From: an uncultured Clostridia bacterium
Lineage (GTDB): Bacteria; Bacillota; Clostridia; TANB77; CAG-508
Direction: 5' to 3'
Assembly: GCA_944390525.1 (NCBI GenBank)
Contig: CALXQH010000005.1
Location: forward strand, 1-42,210
DNA length: 42,210 bases
Below are positions 35,868 to 42,210 of this stretch, one piece after another (positions within the stretch are counted from its first letter, which is position 1; each line of letters opens with the position of its first letter). The position numbers and the translations under genes were made by a program. The notes below the pieces were generated by a model. The model did no database searches. It worked only from the letters and a program-made list of their open reading frames with translations, and was not told the DNA's origin.

Positions 35868-37223
35868 TTAAATTTGTGATTCCATTGCTTCAATAAGCCA
35901 ATCACCCATATATAATTGTATACATGGTACTAGTACTACTACTACTAAGAAAATTAATACTATTCCAACAAATAAGTAAGATATTTCTGGTAGTACTTTC
36001 ATAATTTTATTTAAACTATTTTGTATGTCAACATCCATATAGTCTAATAATTTTTCCATCATTTCTGATAAGTCTGTTTGCATACCTATTTTTAACATTT
36101 CAATTTCCATAGATGAGCATAAACCTGATTTTTCAAATGGTTCTATCCAAGATTCACCTGTTAGTATATTGTTAATAGCTGTTTCTACTATAGATAACAT
36201 TACATAATTTTTAGCAACTGATTTGCTAACTTCTAACGCTTCTTGTATTCTCATTCCATTTTGTAAATTTAAAAGCATTGCTCTCATTAGTCTTGAAAAA
36301 TCAATTCCAAATATTAATCTACCAAAAATTGGTGCTTTATATTTAAATAAATGCCAATTATATTTTCCTCTAGGAGTGTTTATATATCCTACTATTATAG
36401 TTATTATTATAGCTATAATACCAACAGGAATATACCAGAATATAATAAGCCAATCTAAAAAGTCCATAAAAGCTAATGTTATTTCAGGTAGTGTTGCATT
36501 GCTTCCAACCTGCACAAATACATCTTCAATAGCTGGTAATACTAATATAGTACCTACTACTAATAATACTAAAATAGCTACAAATTGTATAATATTTGGA
36601 ATTAAAATTCCTCTTATTTTTTTATTTCTGGTTGTGGTATCATCTAAATATTTAACAGCTTGTGATAGCGAAACTGTAAGTGAACCAGACAATTCTCCCA
36701 CTTTAATCATATTTATATATATATAAGGAAATATATTAGAATAATATTCCATAGTAGTATACATATATTCTCCAGCTTCCACTCCTGCTAATATATCCTC
36801 TAATACTCCTTTAAAAGATAAGTTTTCTGTACTATTAATAATAGTACTTAAAGCATGTATATTATTAAAATTAGCCTTTTTTAATAAATAGAAGTTTTGT
36901 GTAAAAATTATAACATCTCTTATTGTAATTCTTTGACCTGCGGAAAGTAATAGGTTTATTTTTTCTTTTATGCTTGGTTTTGTTTTGGCTTCTCCTTGAA
37001 AAATACTTGCAGAGTTTGCTGTATTCATAATTTCATCAATATCTATAATATTTTTTTTGTTTGCTTTTGCTTTTTTTGATCTATAACTAACTTGTATTAC
37101 TTCTATTGGAGTTAGCTGATTTGCTTTTAGCTTTCTTATTAAAGTAGTTTTGCTAGTTTCATCTACTTTATTTCGTATAATTTGCCCTCTAGGGGTAACT
37201 GCTTTATAAATATATTCTGGCAC
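35868..37223 (-). CDS. pilC: Type IV pilus inner-membrane platform protein PilC (GspF family)
   Basis: PilC is the membrane platform on which the PilB and PilT motors act. The 451-residue protein starts YIYKAVTPRGQIIRNKV, the usual T2SSF/PilC N-terminus. It has two cytoplasmic GspF domains (about 95-225 and 300-420), a first membrane segment near 205-230, a second near 260-280 and a last near 425-445. Conserved pieces include KVGELSGSL, followed later by the second-domain counterpart LKIGMQTDLSEMMEKL. The start is GTG at 37223, eight bases after AAAAGGAG. It lies 28 bases after pilT and is the last gene of the visible pilus run. Confidence 0.93.
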   Translation of the reverse strand: MPEYIYKAVTPRGQIIRNKVDETSKTTLIRKLKANQLTPIEVIQVSYRSKKAKANKKNIIDIDEIMNTANSASIFQGEAKTKPSIKEKINLLLSAGQRITIRDVIIFTQNFYLLKKANFNNIHALSTIINSTENLSFKGVLEDILAGVEAGEYMYTTMEYYSNIFPYIYINMIKVGELSGSLTVSLSQAVKYLDDTTTRNKKIRGILIPNIIQFVAILVLLVVGTILVLPAIEDVFVQVGSNATLPEITLAFMDFLDWLIIFWYIPVGIIAIIITIIVGYINTPRGKYNWHLFKYKAPIFGRLIFGIDFSRLMRAMLLNLQNGMRIQEALEVSKSVAKNYVMLSIVETAINNILTGESWIEPFEKSGLCSSMEIEMLKIGMQTDLSEMMEKLLDYMDVDIQNSLNKIMKVLPEISYLFVGIVLIFLVVVVLVPCIQLYMGDWLIEAMESQI

Positions 37224-37251
37224 TGCTTTTTCTCCTTTTCACATATTATAC

Positions 37252-38358
37252 TTAATTTTTACTTTCTCTTTTTATTTTTAATTGCATAATAGTTCTATTT
37301 AATACTTCTATGTTTTTTTCTTCAATTTGTGATTTAGCTTGGTCTAAAGTAATTTTATCTTCAACAAATAGTTGTGCTAAAGAATTTATTAAACCAATAC
37401 TACCTTTATCTGCACTACTTTGAATAGCATCTTCAACTTCTGAAACACTAAATTTTTCTTTTCTTATCATACCTGCTACTATGTTGTCTACTACCATTAC
37501 TTCTGGCACTAATACTAAAGAACCATCTTTACCTTTTAATAATCTTTGAGATATAACTAACTTTAATAAAGATGCTATTAAATATTTTACAGTTTGTTGA
37601 TCTCTTATTTCATAGAAGTTAATCATTCTATCTATAGTTTCTGCACAAGATTTAGTATGTAGTGTTCCTATTACTAAATGTCCTGCTTCTGCTGTTTCTA
37701 TAGCAGCTTCCATTGTTTCTTTATCACGAATTTCTCCTATGATTAATATATCACAATCTTCTCTTAAACAATTTTTTACACCATCACTATAATTTAGGCA
37801 ATCTTTTCCTACTCCAACTTCCTTTTGAACTATGATTGATTTTTTGCAACTATGTTTATACTCTACAGGGCTTTCTAAAGTTAATATTTTTTTATTTTGA
37901 TTTTCATTTATTGAATTTATTAAAGCATTTAATGTAGTAGTTTTTCCTGAATTAGTTTTTCCTGTTACTAATACTAAGCCTTGAGGTTGGTTCATCATTC
38001 TTCTAACTATATCAGGAACTCCTAAATCTTCATATTTTGGTAATTCCTTTTTTATTAACCTTAATACTAGTACAGGTATATCATCTGCAATAGAAATATT
38101 AACTCTTAATCTAGTTTCTTCAAATTCAAATGATGAGTCTAATTTTTTTTCTTTTTTTAAAACTTCATCTTTTTGCAAATTTCCTCTTACAAAATAATCA
38201 TATATATCTAGCATATCTTCTTCTGTTAATTCTTCACATTCTTCTATATGAATTAAATCTCTTTTTATTCTTAAAACTGGTTTAATTCCTGCAATTAAAT
38301 GTATGTCAGAAGCATCCATATCTATTGCTTTTCTTAAAATTTTTTCTATATCAATCAT
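37252..38358 (-). CDS. pilT: Type IV pilus retraction ATPase PilT
   Basis: PilT is the hexameric motor that retracts pili. The 368-residue length and N-terminus (KAIDMDASDIHLIAGIKPVLRI) fit PilT, without the longer MshEN domain of PilB. It has Walker A VTGKTNSGKTTTLNA (near 133), the Asp box LTLESPVEYKH, Walker B ILIIGEIRDKETMEAAIE (near 208) and the His box GHLVIGTLHT. No C-terminal Cys4 zinc site is present, again as in PilT. The start is ATG at 38358 behind AGGAGGAAAAA. It is 23 bases downstream of pilB. Presence of PilT implies retractile pili rather than a pure competence or secretion pseudopilus. Confidence 0.9.
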   Translation of the reverse strand: MIDIEKILRKAIDMDASDIHLIAGIKPVLRIKRDLIHIEECEELTEEDMLDIYDYFVRGNLQKDEVLKKEKKLDSSFEFEETRLRVNISIADDIPVLVLRLIKKELPKYEDLGVPDIVRRMMNQPQGLVLVTGKTNSGKTTTLNALINSINENQNKKILTLESPVEYKHSCKKSIIVQKEVGVGKDCLNYSDGVKNCLREDCDILIIGEIRDKETMEAAIETAEAGHLVIGTLHTKSCAETIDRMINFYEIRDQQTVKYLIASLLKLVISQRLLKGKDGSLVLVPEVMVVDNIVAGMIRKEKFSVSEVEDAIQSSADKGSIGLINSLAQLFVEDKITLDQAKSQIEEKNIEVLNRTIMQLKIKRESKN

Positions 38359-38381
38359 TTTTTCCTCCTTTGTAAGTTGTT

Positions 38382-40004
38382 TTAATAAATAATAAGTTTA
38401 TTATTTATTTCTTCTAAAGTAGTAATTCCATCTAAAACTTTTTTTATTCCATCTACAACAAGTGGTTTGTAACTACCTTCTAATGCTTTTTTTCTTATTT
38501 CTATACTAGAAGCTCCATTAGAAATTAATTCTCTAATTTCATCATCTATATTTAAAATTTCAAATATACCTATTCTATCATAATATCCACTTTGATTGCA
38601 ATATTTGCATCCTACTGCTTGATATGTTTTTTTATTTTCTACATCAAAATTAATATTATATTTTTGACCTATTTTATTTATAATTTGTTTTTCTTGATCT
38701 GTAAAATCTCTTTCTTTAGCACAGTTTTTACAAATTTTTCTTACTAATCTTTGTGATACTGATGTTGCTAAAATACTAGCTATATCATAGTCTGATATTC
38801 CCATTTTTCTAAGTCTTGTAATAACTTCTATACTATCAATAGTATGAATTGTTGACAATACATAATGTCCTGTTTGTCCAGATTGCATTGCTATTTCAGC
38901 TGTTTCTCTATCACGAATTTCTCCTACAAGTATAATGTCAGGGTCTTGTCTTAAAACAGTTCTTAATGAATCTGAAAAGCTTGTTTTTGCATCTATTTCA
39001 ATTTGATTTAATCCATTAATTCTAATTTCTACCGGATCTTCAATAGTTGTAATATTGATTTGTGGTTTATTTAAGTAATCAATTATACTATATAATGTTG
39101 TCGTTTTTCCTTCTCCAGTAGGAGCTGCAACAACAGTAATACTATTTCTCTTATTAAAGCTCCTTTTTACTAGCTCTTCATCATTAGGAAAACCTAATTC
39201 AAAAATTTCACGAATGTTTTCATTCTTTTTTAATAGCCTTAATACAAATTTTTCTCCATATATATTTCTTTGTGAAGATACACGAATATTATAATTTGGA
39301 TAAGTAATTATTCTACCATCTTGTGCTTCTTGCTTTTCTTGGTGCATATTTGATATAGCCTTTAATCTTCCTATTAATTGAGCTTGTTTTTCTTTGTCAA
39401 TTTCTACTGCAGTAATTAATTGTCCGTCAATTCTATATCTTACTCTTATATTACTGTCTAAAGGCTCTATATGAATATCACTTGCTCTTTTTTCTATTGC
39501 TGTTTTTATTATAGTATCTACTAATCCTGAAATATCTGCGTTAGCATTTATATTTTCAGAAGCTGTACCCTCTAATGAGTCAATAATTTTACTTATATTT
39601 GTTTCAAAAGTTATATATTTTTCCATTATTAAACCTTTATTTAATAATAAAAGTCTAATTGCTTCAATAGATCTCTTATTACTTGTGTCTGCAAAACATA
39701 CTTTAATTTTTCCAGAAGCTATTTCAAATGGAATAGCCTTATGTTTTTTTATTAAATCTAACGAAATATAGTCTAAAACATTAACTTTAATATCGTTTTC
39801 TACTAAATATATTGCTTTTTCATCTAATATTTCTCCAATGGTATTAATTAATAATTCTGAATTACAAAGATTTAGTATTTCAATAATATCTCCTATTTTT
39901 TTTTGAGGATGTAACTTTTGATAATCCAAAGCTTTTTCAATGTCCTCTTCAGTAACTATTCCTCGTTTTACTAACTCTATTCCTATTGGTTGTCTTCTTT
40001 CCAT
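38382..40004 (-). CDS. pilB: Type IV pilus assembly ATPase PilB (GspE family)
   Basis: PilB powers pilus extension. The 540-residue protein has an N-terminal MshEN domain (about 1-140), the GspE core beginning SDIHIEPLDSNIRVRYRIDG, Walker A APTGEGKTTTLYS (near 298), the Asp box TTIEDPVEIRI, Walker B IILVGEIRDRETAEIA (near 360) and the His box HYVLSTIHT. A Cys4 zinc site is present (CKNC near 423 and CKYC near 462), typical of assembly rather than retraction ATPases. The start is ATG at 40004. A 92-base gap separates it from the second minor pilin; a TATAAT at 40049-40044 there may be an internal promoter, but no good -35 was found. Confidence 0.94.
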   Translation of the reverse strand: MERRQPIGIELVKRGIVTEEDIEKALDYQKLHPQKKIGDIIEILNLCNSELLINTIGEILDEKAIYLVENDIKVNVLDYISLDLIKKHKAIPFEIASGKIKVCFADTSNKRSIEAIRLLLLNKGLIMEKYITFETNISKIIDSLEGTASENINANADISGLVDTIIKTAIEKRASDIHIEPLDSNIRVRYRIDGQLITAVEIDKEKQAQLIGRLKAISNMHQEKQEAQDGRIITYPNYNIRVSSQRNIYGEKFVLRLLKKNENIREIFELGFPNDEELVKRSFNKRNSITVVAAPTGEGKTTTLYSIIDYLNKPQINITTIEDPVEIRINGLNQIEIDAKTSFSDSLRTVLRQDPDIILVGEIRDRETAEIAMQSGQTGHYVLSTIHTIDSIEVITRLRKMGISDYDIASILATSVSQRLVRKICKNCAKERDFTDQEKQIINKIGQKYNINFDVENKKTYQAVGCKYCNQSGYYDRIGIFEILNIDDEIRELISNGASSIEIRKKALEGSYKPLVVDGIKKVLDGITTLEEINNKLIIY

Positions 40005-40096
40005 TTGTTAATCTCCTTTCTAATTTTTCATTTGCCTAAAATTATTATACAATAACTTTTTTAAAAACAATATATATTTTTTATATTTACAAAAAT

Positions 40097-40534
40097 TTAC
40101 CAGTATTTTAAAACATATTCTATTTCTTTTTGAAACACATTATTTTTTCCTATATTTATGTTTACAGTAATAAGATTTTTTATTGTATTTTTTACTGTAT
40201 ATGTATCTGCTATAAATTGCAAATTTTCTATTTTTTTAGCAATAATCATTCCATTTCGTATTACGCTTTTTTGTGTAGAGTCATATATATAAGTAGTTCC
40301 ATCTTCAAATACAATTTTATTATTAGTTACTTCTGCTGTTGTATTATTTTTTATATCTTGTATAAAAAACATATTGAATTTGTTAAATTCTTCTGCATAT
40401 TCGTTTTGATTTTTTGTTTTATCTACATTAAAGAAAAAGTTAGAACTAATAACTGCCACTGTTCCTATAGCAATAGTAGCTACTGCTATATACAATACCA
40501 ATGAAGTTAGTGTAATTCCTTTGTTTGAATTCAT
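40097..40534 (-). CDS. Minor pilin-like protein (class III signal, no Glu5)
   Basis: The 145-residue protein has a prepilin-type N-terminus: a short basic leader, then KG|ITLTSLVLYIAVATIA, with cleavage expected after Gly6 and a hydrophobic helix at about 7-32. Position +5 of the mature form is Ser, not the usual Glu, so it should behave as a minor or tip-type pilin (PulJ/ComGF-like). The rest is a beta-rich domain without Cys, including FEDGTTYIYDSTQKSVIRNG, a layout often seen in ComGF/GspJ-like proteins. The start is ATG at 40534, with GGAGAG 9-10 bases upstream. It follows the other minor pilin by 14 bases. Confidence 0.82.
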   Translation of the reverse strand: MNSNKGITLTSLVLYIAVATIAIGTVAVISSNFFFNVDKTKNQNEYAEEFNKFNMFFIQDIKNNTTAEVTNNKIVFEDGTTYIYDSTQKSVIRNGMIIAKKIENLQFIADTYTVKNTIKNLITVNINIGKNNVFQKEIEYVLKYW

Positions 40535-40548
40535 AATAATATTCTCTC

Positions 40549-40977
40549 CTAAACTTCTTTTATTTTTAATCTATTAAATACTATTTTTCTATCTTGGTTT
40601 TTAATTTTATAATTAATTTCTATTTTTACTTTTTTGACCATATCCAGATTTTCTCCATCTTGTTCATAATTGTTAACATTAATATTTATAGTAAATGCAT
40701 CTGAAATATTAAATTTTTGTTTTAAAGTTTGTATATCCATTCCAGCTAAAACTTCTTCATAACTAATTTTATCTATATATTCGGTAATTTGAATTGCATA
40801 TAAAGTTGCTATACAATCTATTTTTGTTTCTGTTTGAATATTATATATGGCTAGATATGTTGACCCTATTAAGCTTCCAACTATTAGTATAATTCCAAGA
40901 GCAATAATAAGATCTTGCATTGTAAAACCATTTTTTCCTTTTAAATTAATTATTTTTTTCTTTTTTATATTTTCCAT
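40549..40977 (-). CDS. Minor pilin-like protein (class III signal, Asp at +5)
   Basis: The 142-residue protein has a 17-residue basic leader ending KNG, then FTMQDLIIALGIILIVGSL, a prepilin peptidase site with Phe at +1 and Asp (D22) at +5 in place of Glu. The hydrophobic helix spans about 18-45, and a small C-terminal domain with IEINYKIKNQDRKIVFNRL resembles GspI/PilV-type minor pilins. It begins one base after the prepilin peptidase stop, so the two are translationally linked. No Cys pair is obvious. Confidence 0.82.
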   Translation of the reverse strand: MENIKKKKIINLKGKNGFTMQDLIIALGIILIVGSLIGSTYLAIYNIQTETKIDCIATLYAIQITEYIDKISYEEVLAGMDIQTLKQKFNISDAFTININVNNYEQDGENLDMVKKVKIEINYKIKNQDRKIVFNRLKIKEV

Positions 40978-40978
40978 T

Positions 40979-41797
40979 TTATCCTCTATAAAAAATATTA
41001 AAGTTTATAATAAGTAAACATATTATATTTGAAATACACAAGTAAAAACCTACTGGTATTATAGTTTGCTTTTTTTCTGTTTTTATTACTGTTTTGTGTT
41101 TTTTTGTAAATATTTTTTGTAATATTAGTTTTATTGCTATAGTAATTAAAGTAAGTAATATGGTTGAATATGTAACTATTTCATATGTATATATTAAAAA
41201 CATAATACAAAGTAATAATATTTGTATAAAATATTCATCTTTTAATTTTTTTCTTAAAATATAAGTATCTATTAAAATTAATAAACATATAACTGTTAAA
41301 TATATAACATATCTATATATATTAGTATCTTTTTCTACTATATATAGATAAATTATATATATTGCTTGTACTATATATCCAAATAAAAGAACCCCTTTTT
41401 GAATTTTTATTTTTTCTTTATCTATTCCTGCTATAATAAATAAAGTTGTAAAATATAGTAACCCTACTATAAAATATACTATTGTAGAAAGATTAGTATT
41501 AAATAAGTCCATTTTTAAAGACATAGCAAATAAAACAAAAACTAATCCAGATAAAATTTCTATGAAAAAATATCTTGGTCTTATTTTTTGTTTGCAATAT
41601 CTACATTTTCCTCCTAAAAATATATAACTTAAAATAGGTATTAAGTCAAAAAAAGATAATTTATGATTACAATTTGGGCAAAAAGAATGCTCATATGTAA
41701 TATCTTTCTTTAAAGGAATTCTATATACTGCTAAAGTTATAAAACTACCTATTAATGCTCCTATACAGAAAATAAAAATATATAATATAATATTCAT
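40979..41797 (-). CDS. pilD: Prepilin leader peptidase / N-methyltransferase PilD, variant active site
   Basis: PilD cleaves prepilin leaders and N-methylates the new N-terminus. The 272-residue protein has about eight membrane segments and the N-terminal methylase-type domain with the zinc ligands CPNC (C40, C43) and CRYC (C65, C68), plus KIRPRYFFIEILSG. The first catalytic Asp is D126 in AGIDKEKI. The second motif, normally GxGD, reads KLKD (184-187), keeping only the Asp. The C-terminal IPVGFYL matches the usual IPFGPFL. The open frame extends to TTG at 41821, but ATG at 41797 has GGAG five bases upstream and fits the family N-terminus. It follows the major pilin gene. Confidence 0.88.
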   Translation of the reverse strand: MNIILYIFIFCIGALIGSFITLAVYRIPLKKDITYEHSFCPNCNHKLSFFDLIPILSYIFLGGKCRYCKQKIRPRYFFIEILSGLVFVLFAMSLKMDLFNTNLSTIVYFIVGLLYFTTLFIIAGIDKEKIKIQKGVLLFGYIVQAIYIIYLYIVEKDTNIYRYVIYLTVICLLILIDTYILRKKLKDEYFIQILLLCIMFLIYTYEIVTYSTILLTLITIAIKLILQKIFTKKHKTVIKTEKKQTIIPVGFYLCISNIICLLIINFNIFYRG

Positions 41798-41819
41798 AAG
41801 TTCTCCATTTATAAAACTC

Positions 41820-41848
41820 AAGGCATATACATTTATTGCATATGCCTT
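41820..41848 (-). promoter_or_regulatory. Stem-loop between major pilin and pilD
   Basis: AAGGCATAT (41820-41828) and ATATGCCTT (41840-41848) form a perfect nine-base-pair stem with an 11-base loop. On the minus strand it is followed by TGAGTTTTATAAATG, so it is a weak terminator at best. It could keep pilin mRNA abundant while limiting downstream genes. Confidence 0.5.
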
Positions 41849-41860
41849 TAGCTTGTAATA

Positions 41861-42210
41861 TTAACCATCATCTAATTTTTTATTAACTGTAATTGATCCA
41901 TTAGAATAACCTACAGTATATGTTGTTTCTGAATTAGGTAATTGTACTGTTGCTCCTGTTACACTAACTGTAAGTCCTGAGTCTGTATCATATGTTGCTG
42001 TTACAGTTCCAGAATTAACTGTTGCAGTAGCAGGAAATGCATCTGTAAAAATTTCTTCTTTTGATTGTGTATATGCTGTTGGAGCATATGCAAATGCAGA
42101 TAAGTCATAAACTGCTGATGTTACATAATCTTTTATTGCTGCTATTTCTGTTTCATCTGCTGCTTTTTTAGCTGTGTTAAAAATACCACCTTCTGACATT
42201 ACATAAGTAA
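41861..42210 (-). CDS. Type IV major pilin-like protein, C-terminal part (cut by right edge)
   Basis: The frame is open to the end of the window, so the N-terminal leader and hydrophobic helix are missing; the internal ATG at 42199 is unlikely to be the true start. The visible part begins TYVMSEGGIFNTAKKAADETE, which resembles the segment following the membrane helix in Clostridia pilins (SGENGILxxAxxAxxKTE), and continues into a Thr/Val-rich beta domain with repeated short strands (ATVNSGTVTATYD, LTVSVTGATVQLP), ending KKLDDG. No Cys pair is visible. It is first in the visible pilus run, directly upstream of pilD. The pilin call is inferred from the helix-proximal motif and gene context. Confidence 0.75.
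   Translation of the reverse strand, partial: TYVMSEGGIFNTAKKAADETEIAAIKDYVTSAVYDLSAFAYAPTAYTQSKEEIFTDAFPATATVNSGTVTATYDTDSGLTVSVTGATVQLPNSETTYTVGYSNGSITVNKKLDDG

Overview
The window is low-GC Bacillota DNA (about 25-28% G+C by eye). It has strong Shine-Dalgarno (SD) sequences, sigma-A promoters with near-consensus boxes and 17-base spacing, and an HrcA/CIRCE heat-shock system. The sporulation-type gene ylbJ, a Stp/PrkC pair, MurT/GatD, GatCAB, CarD and a compact type IV pilus locus all point to an anaerobic Clostridia-like lineage, probably an uncultured host-associated one. The genus cannot be read from the sequence. No phage, insertion sequence, CRISPR array or rRNA was seen.

Layout, left to right. 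1-2730 holds prkC (cut by the left edge), stp and rlmN, one leftward operon with its own promoter. 2754-4906 holds the divergent murT-gatD pair. 4931-5286 is a monocistronic 82-residue coiled-coil gene. 5315-8248 is aspS-mnmA. 8358-8812 is a conspicuously G+C-richer 98-residue orphan gene with its own promoter, structured leader and terminator, read rightward. 8834-10350 is asnS. 10342-14620 is mfd followed by a SpoU-family rRNA methyltransferase gene. 14733-16195 holds ylbJ and a Tyr-rich 73-residue orphan, both rightward. 16194-16325 is tRNA-Met with a perfect consensus promoter. 16336-16781 is a 96-residue orphan whose SD is separated from its start by a perfect hairpin. 16812-19851 is dnaG-rpoD. 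19944-20687 is carD, whose promoter lies inside the dut terminator. 20712-21280 is dut. 21290-25781 is capA-rimO-folT-ecfA-ecfT. 25847-30664 is hrcA-grpE-dnaK-dnaJ behind two CIRCE-like operators. 30775-31567 holds rpsT and a small membrane protein, rightward. 31566-34853 is gatCAB. 34883-35815 is a ROK sugar kinase. 35868 to the right edge is a type IV pilus locus in the order major pilin, prepilin peptidase, two minor pilin-like proteins, pilB, pilT, pilC.

Most of the region is housekeeping: translation (AspRS, AsnRS, GatCAB, MnmA, RlmN, RimO, S20), transcription and replication (RpoD, DnaG, CarD, Mfd), protein folding (DnaK system), nucleotide hygiene (Dut), folate uptake (FolT-EcfAT), cell-wall amidation (MurT/GatD) and signalling (PrkC/Stp). 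The pilus genes supply motors, platform, peptidase and pilins, but not the PilM/N/O assembly proteins, which must lie outside the window if they exist.

The points most worth a second look are: a GatD homologue that has lost both catalytic residues of its glutaminase while staying coupled to MurT; an SD-hairpin-start arrangement with an alternative pairing partner in the leader; the G+C-rich orphan gene between aspS and asnS; a prepilin peptidase without the glycines of GxGD; the double CIRCE; and a FolT transporter encoded with its own ATPase and T subunit. Several starts differ from the longest open frame (murT, mfd, capA, dnaJ, rpsT, pilD, 98-residue gene); they were set by SD position and family N-termini.
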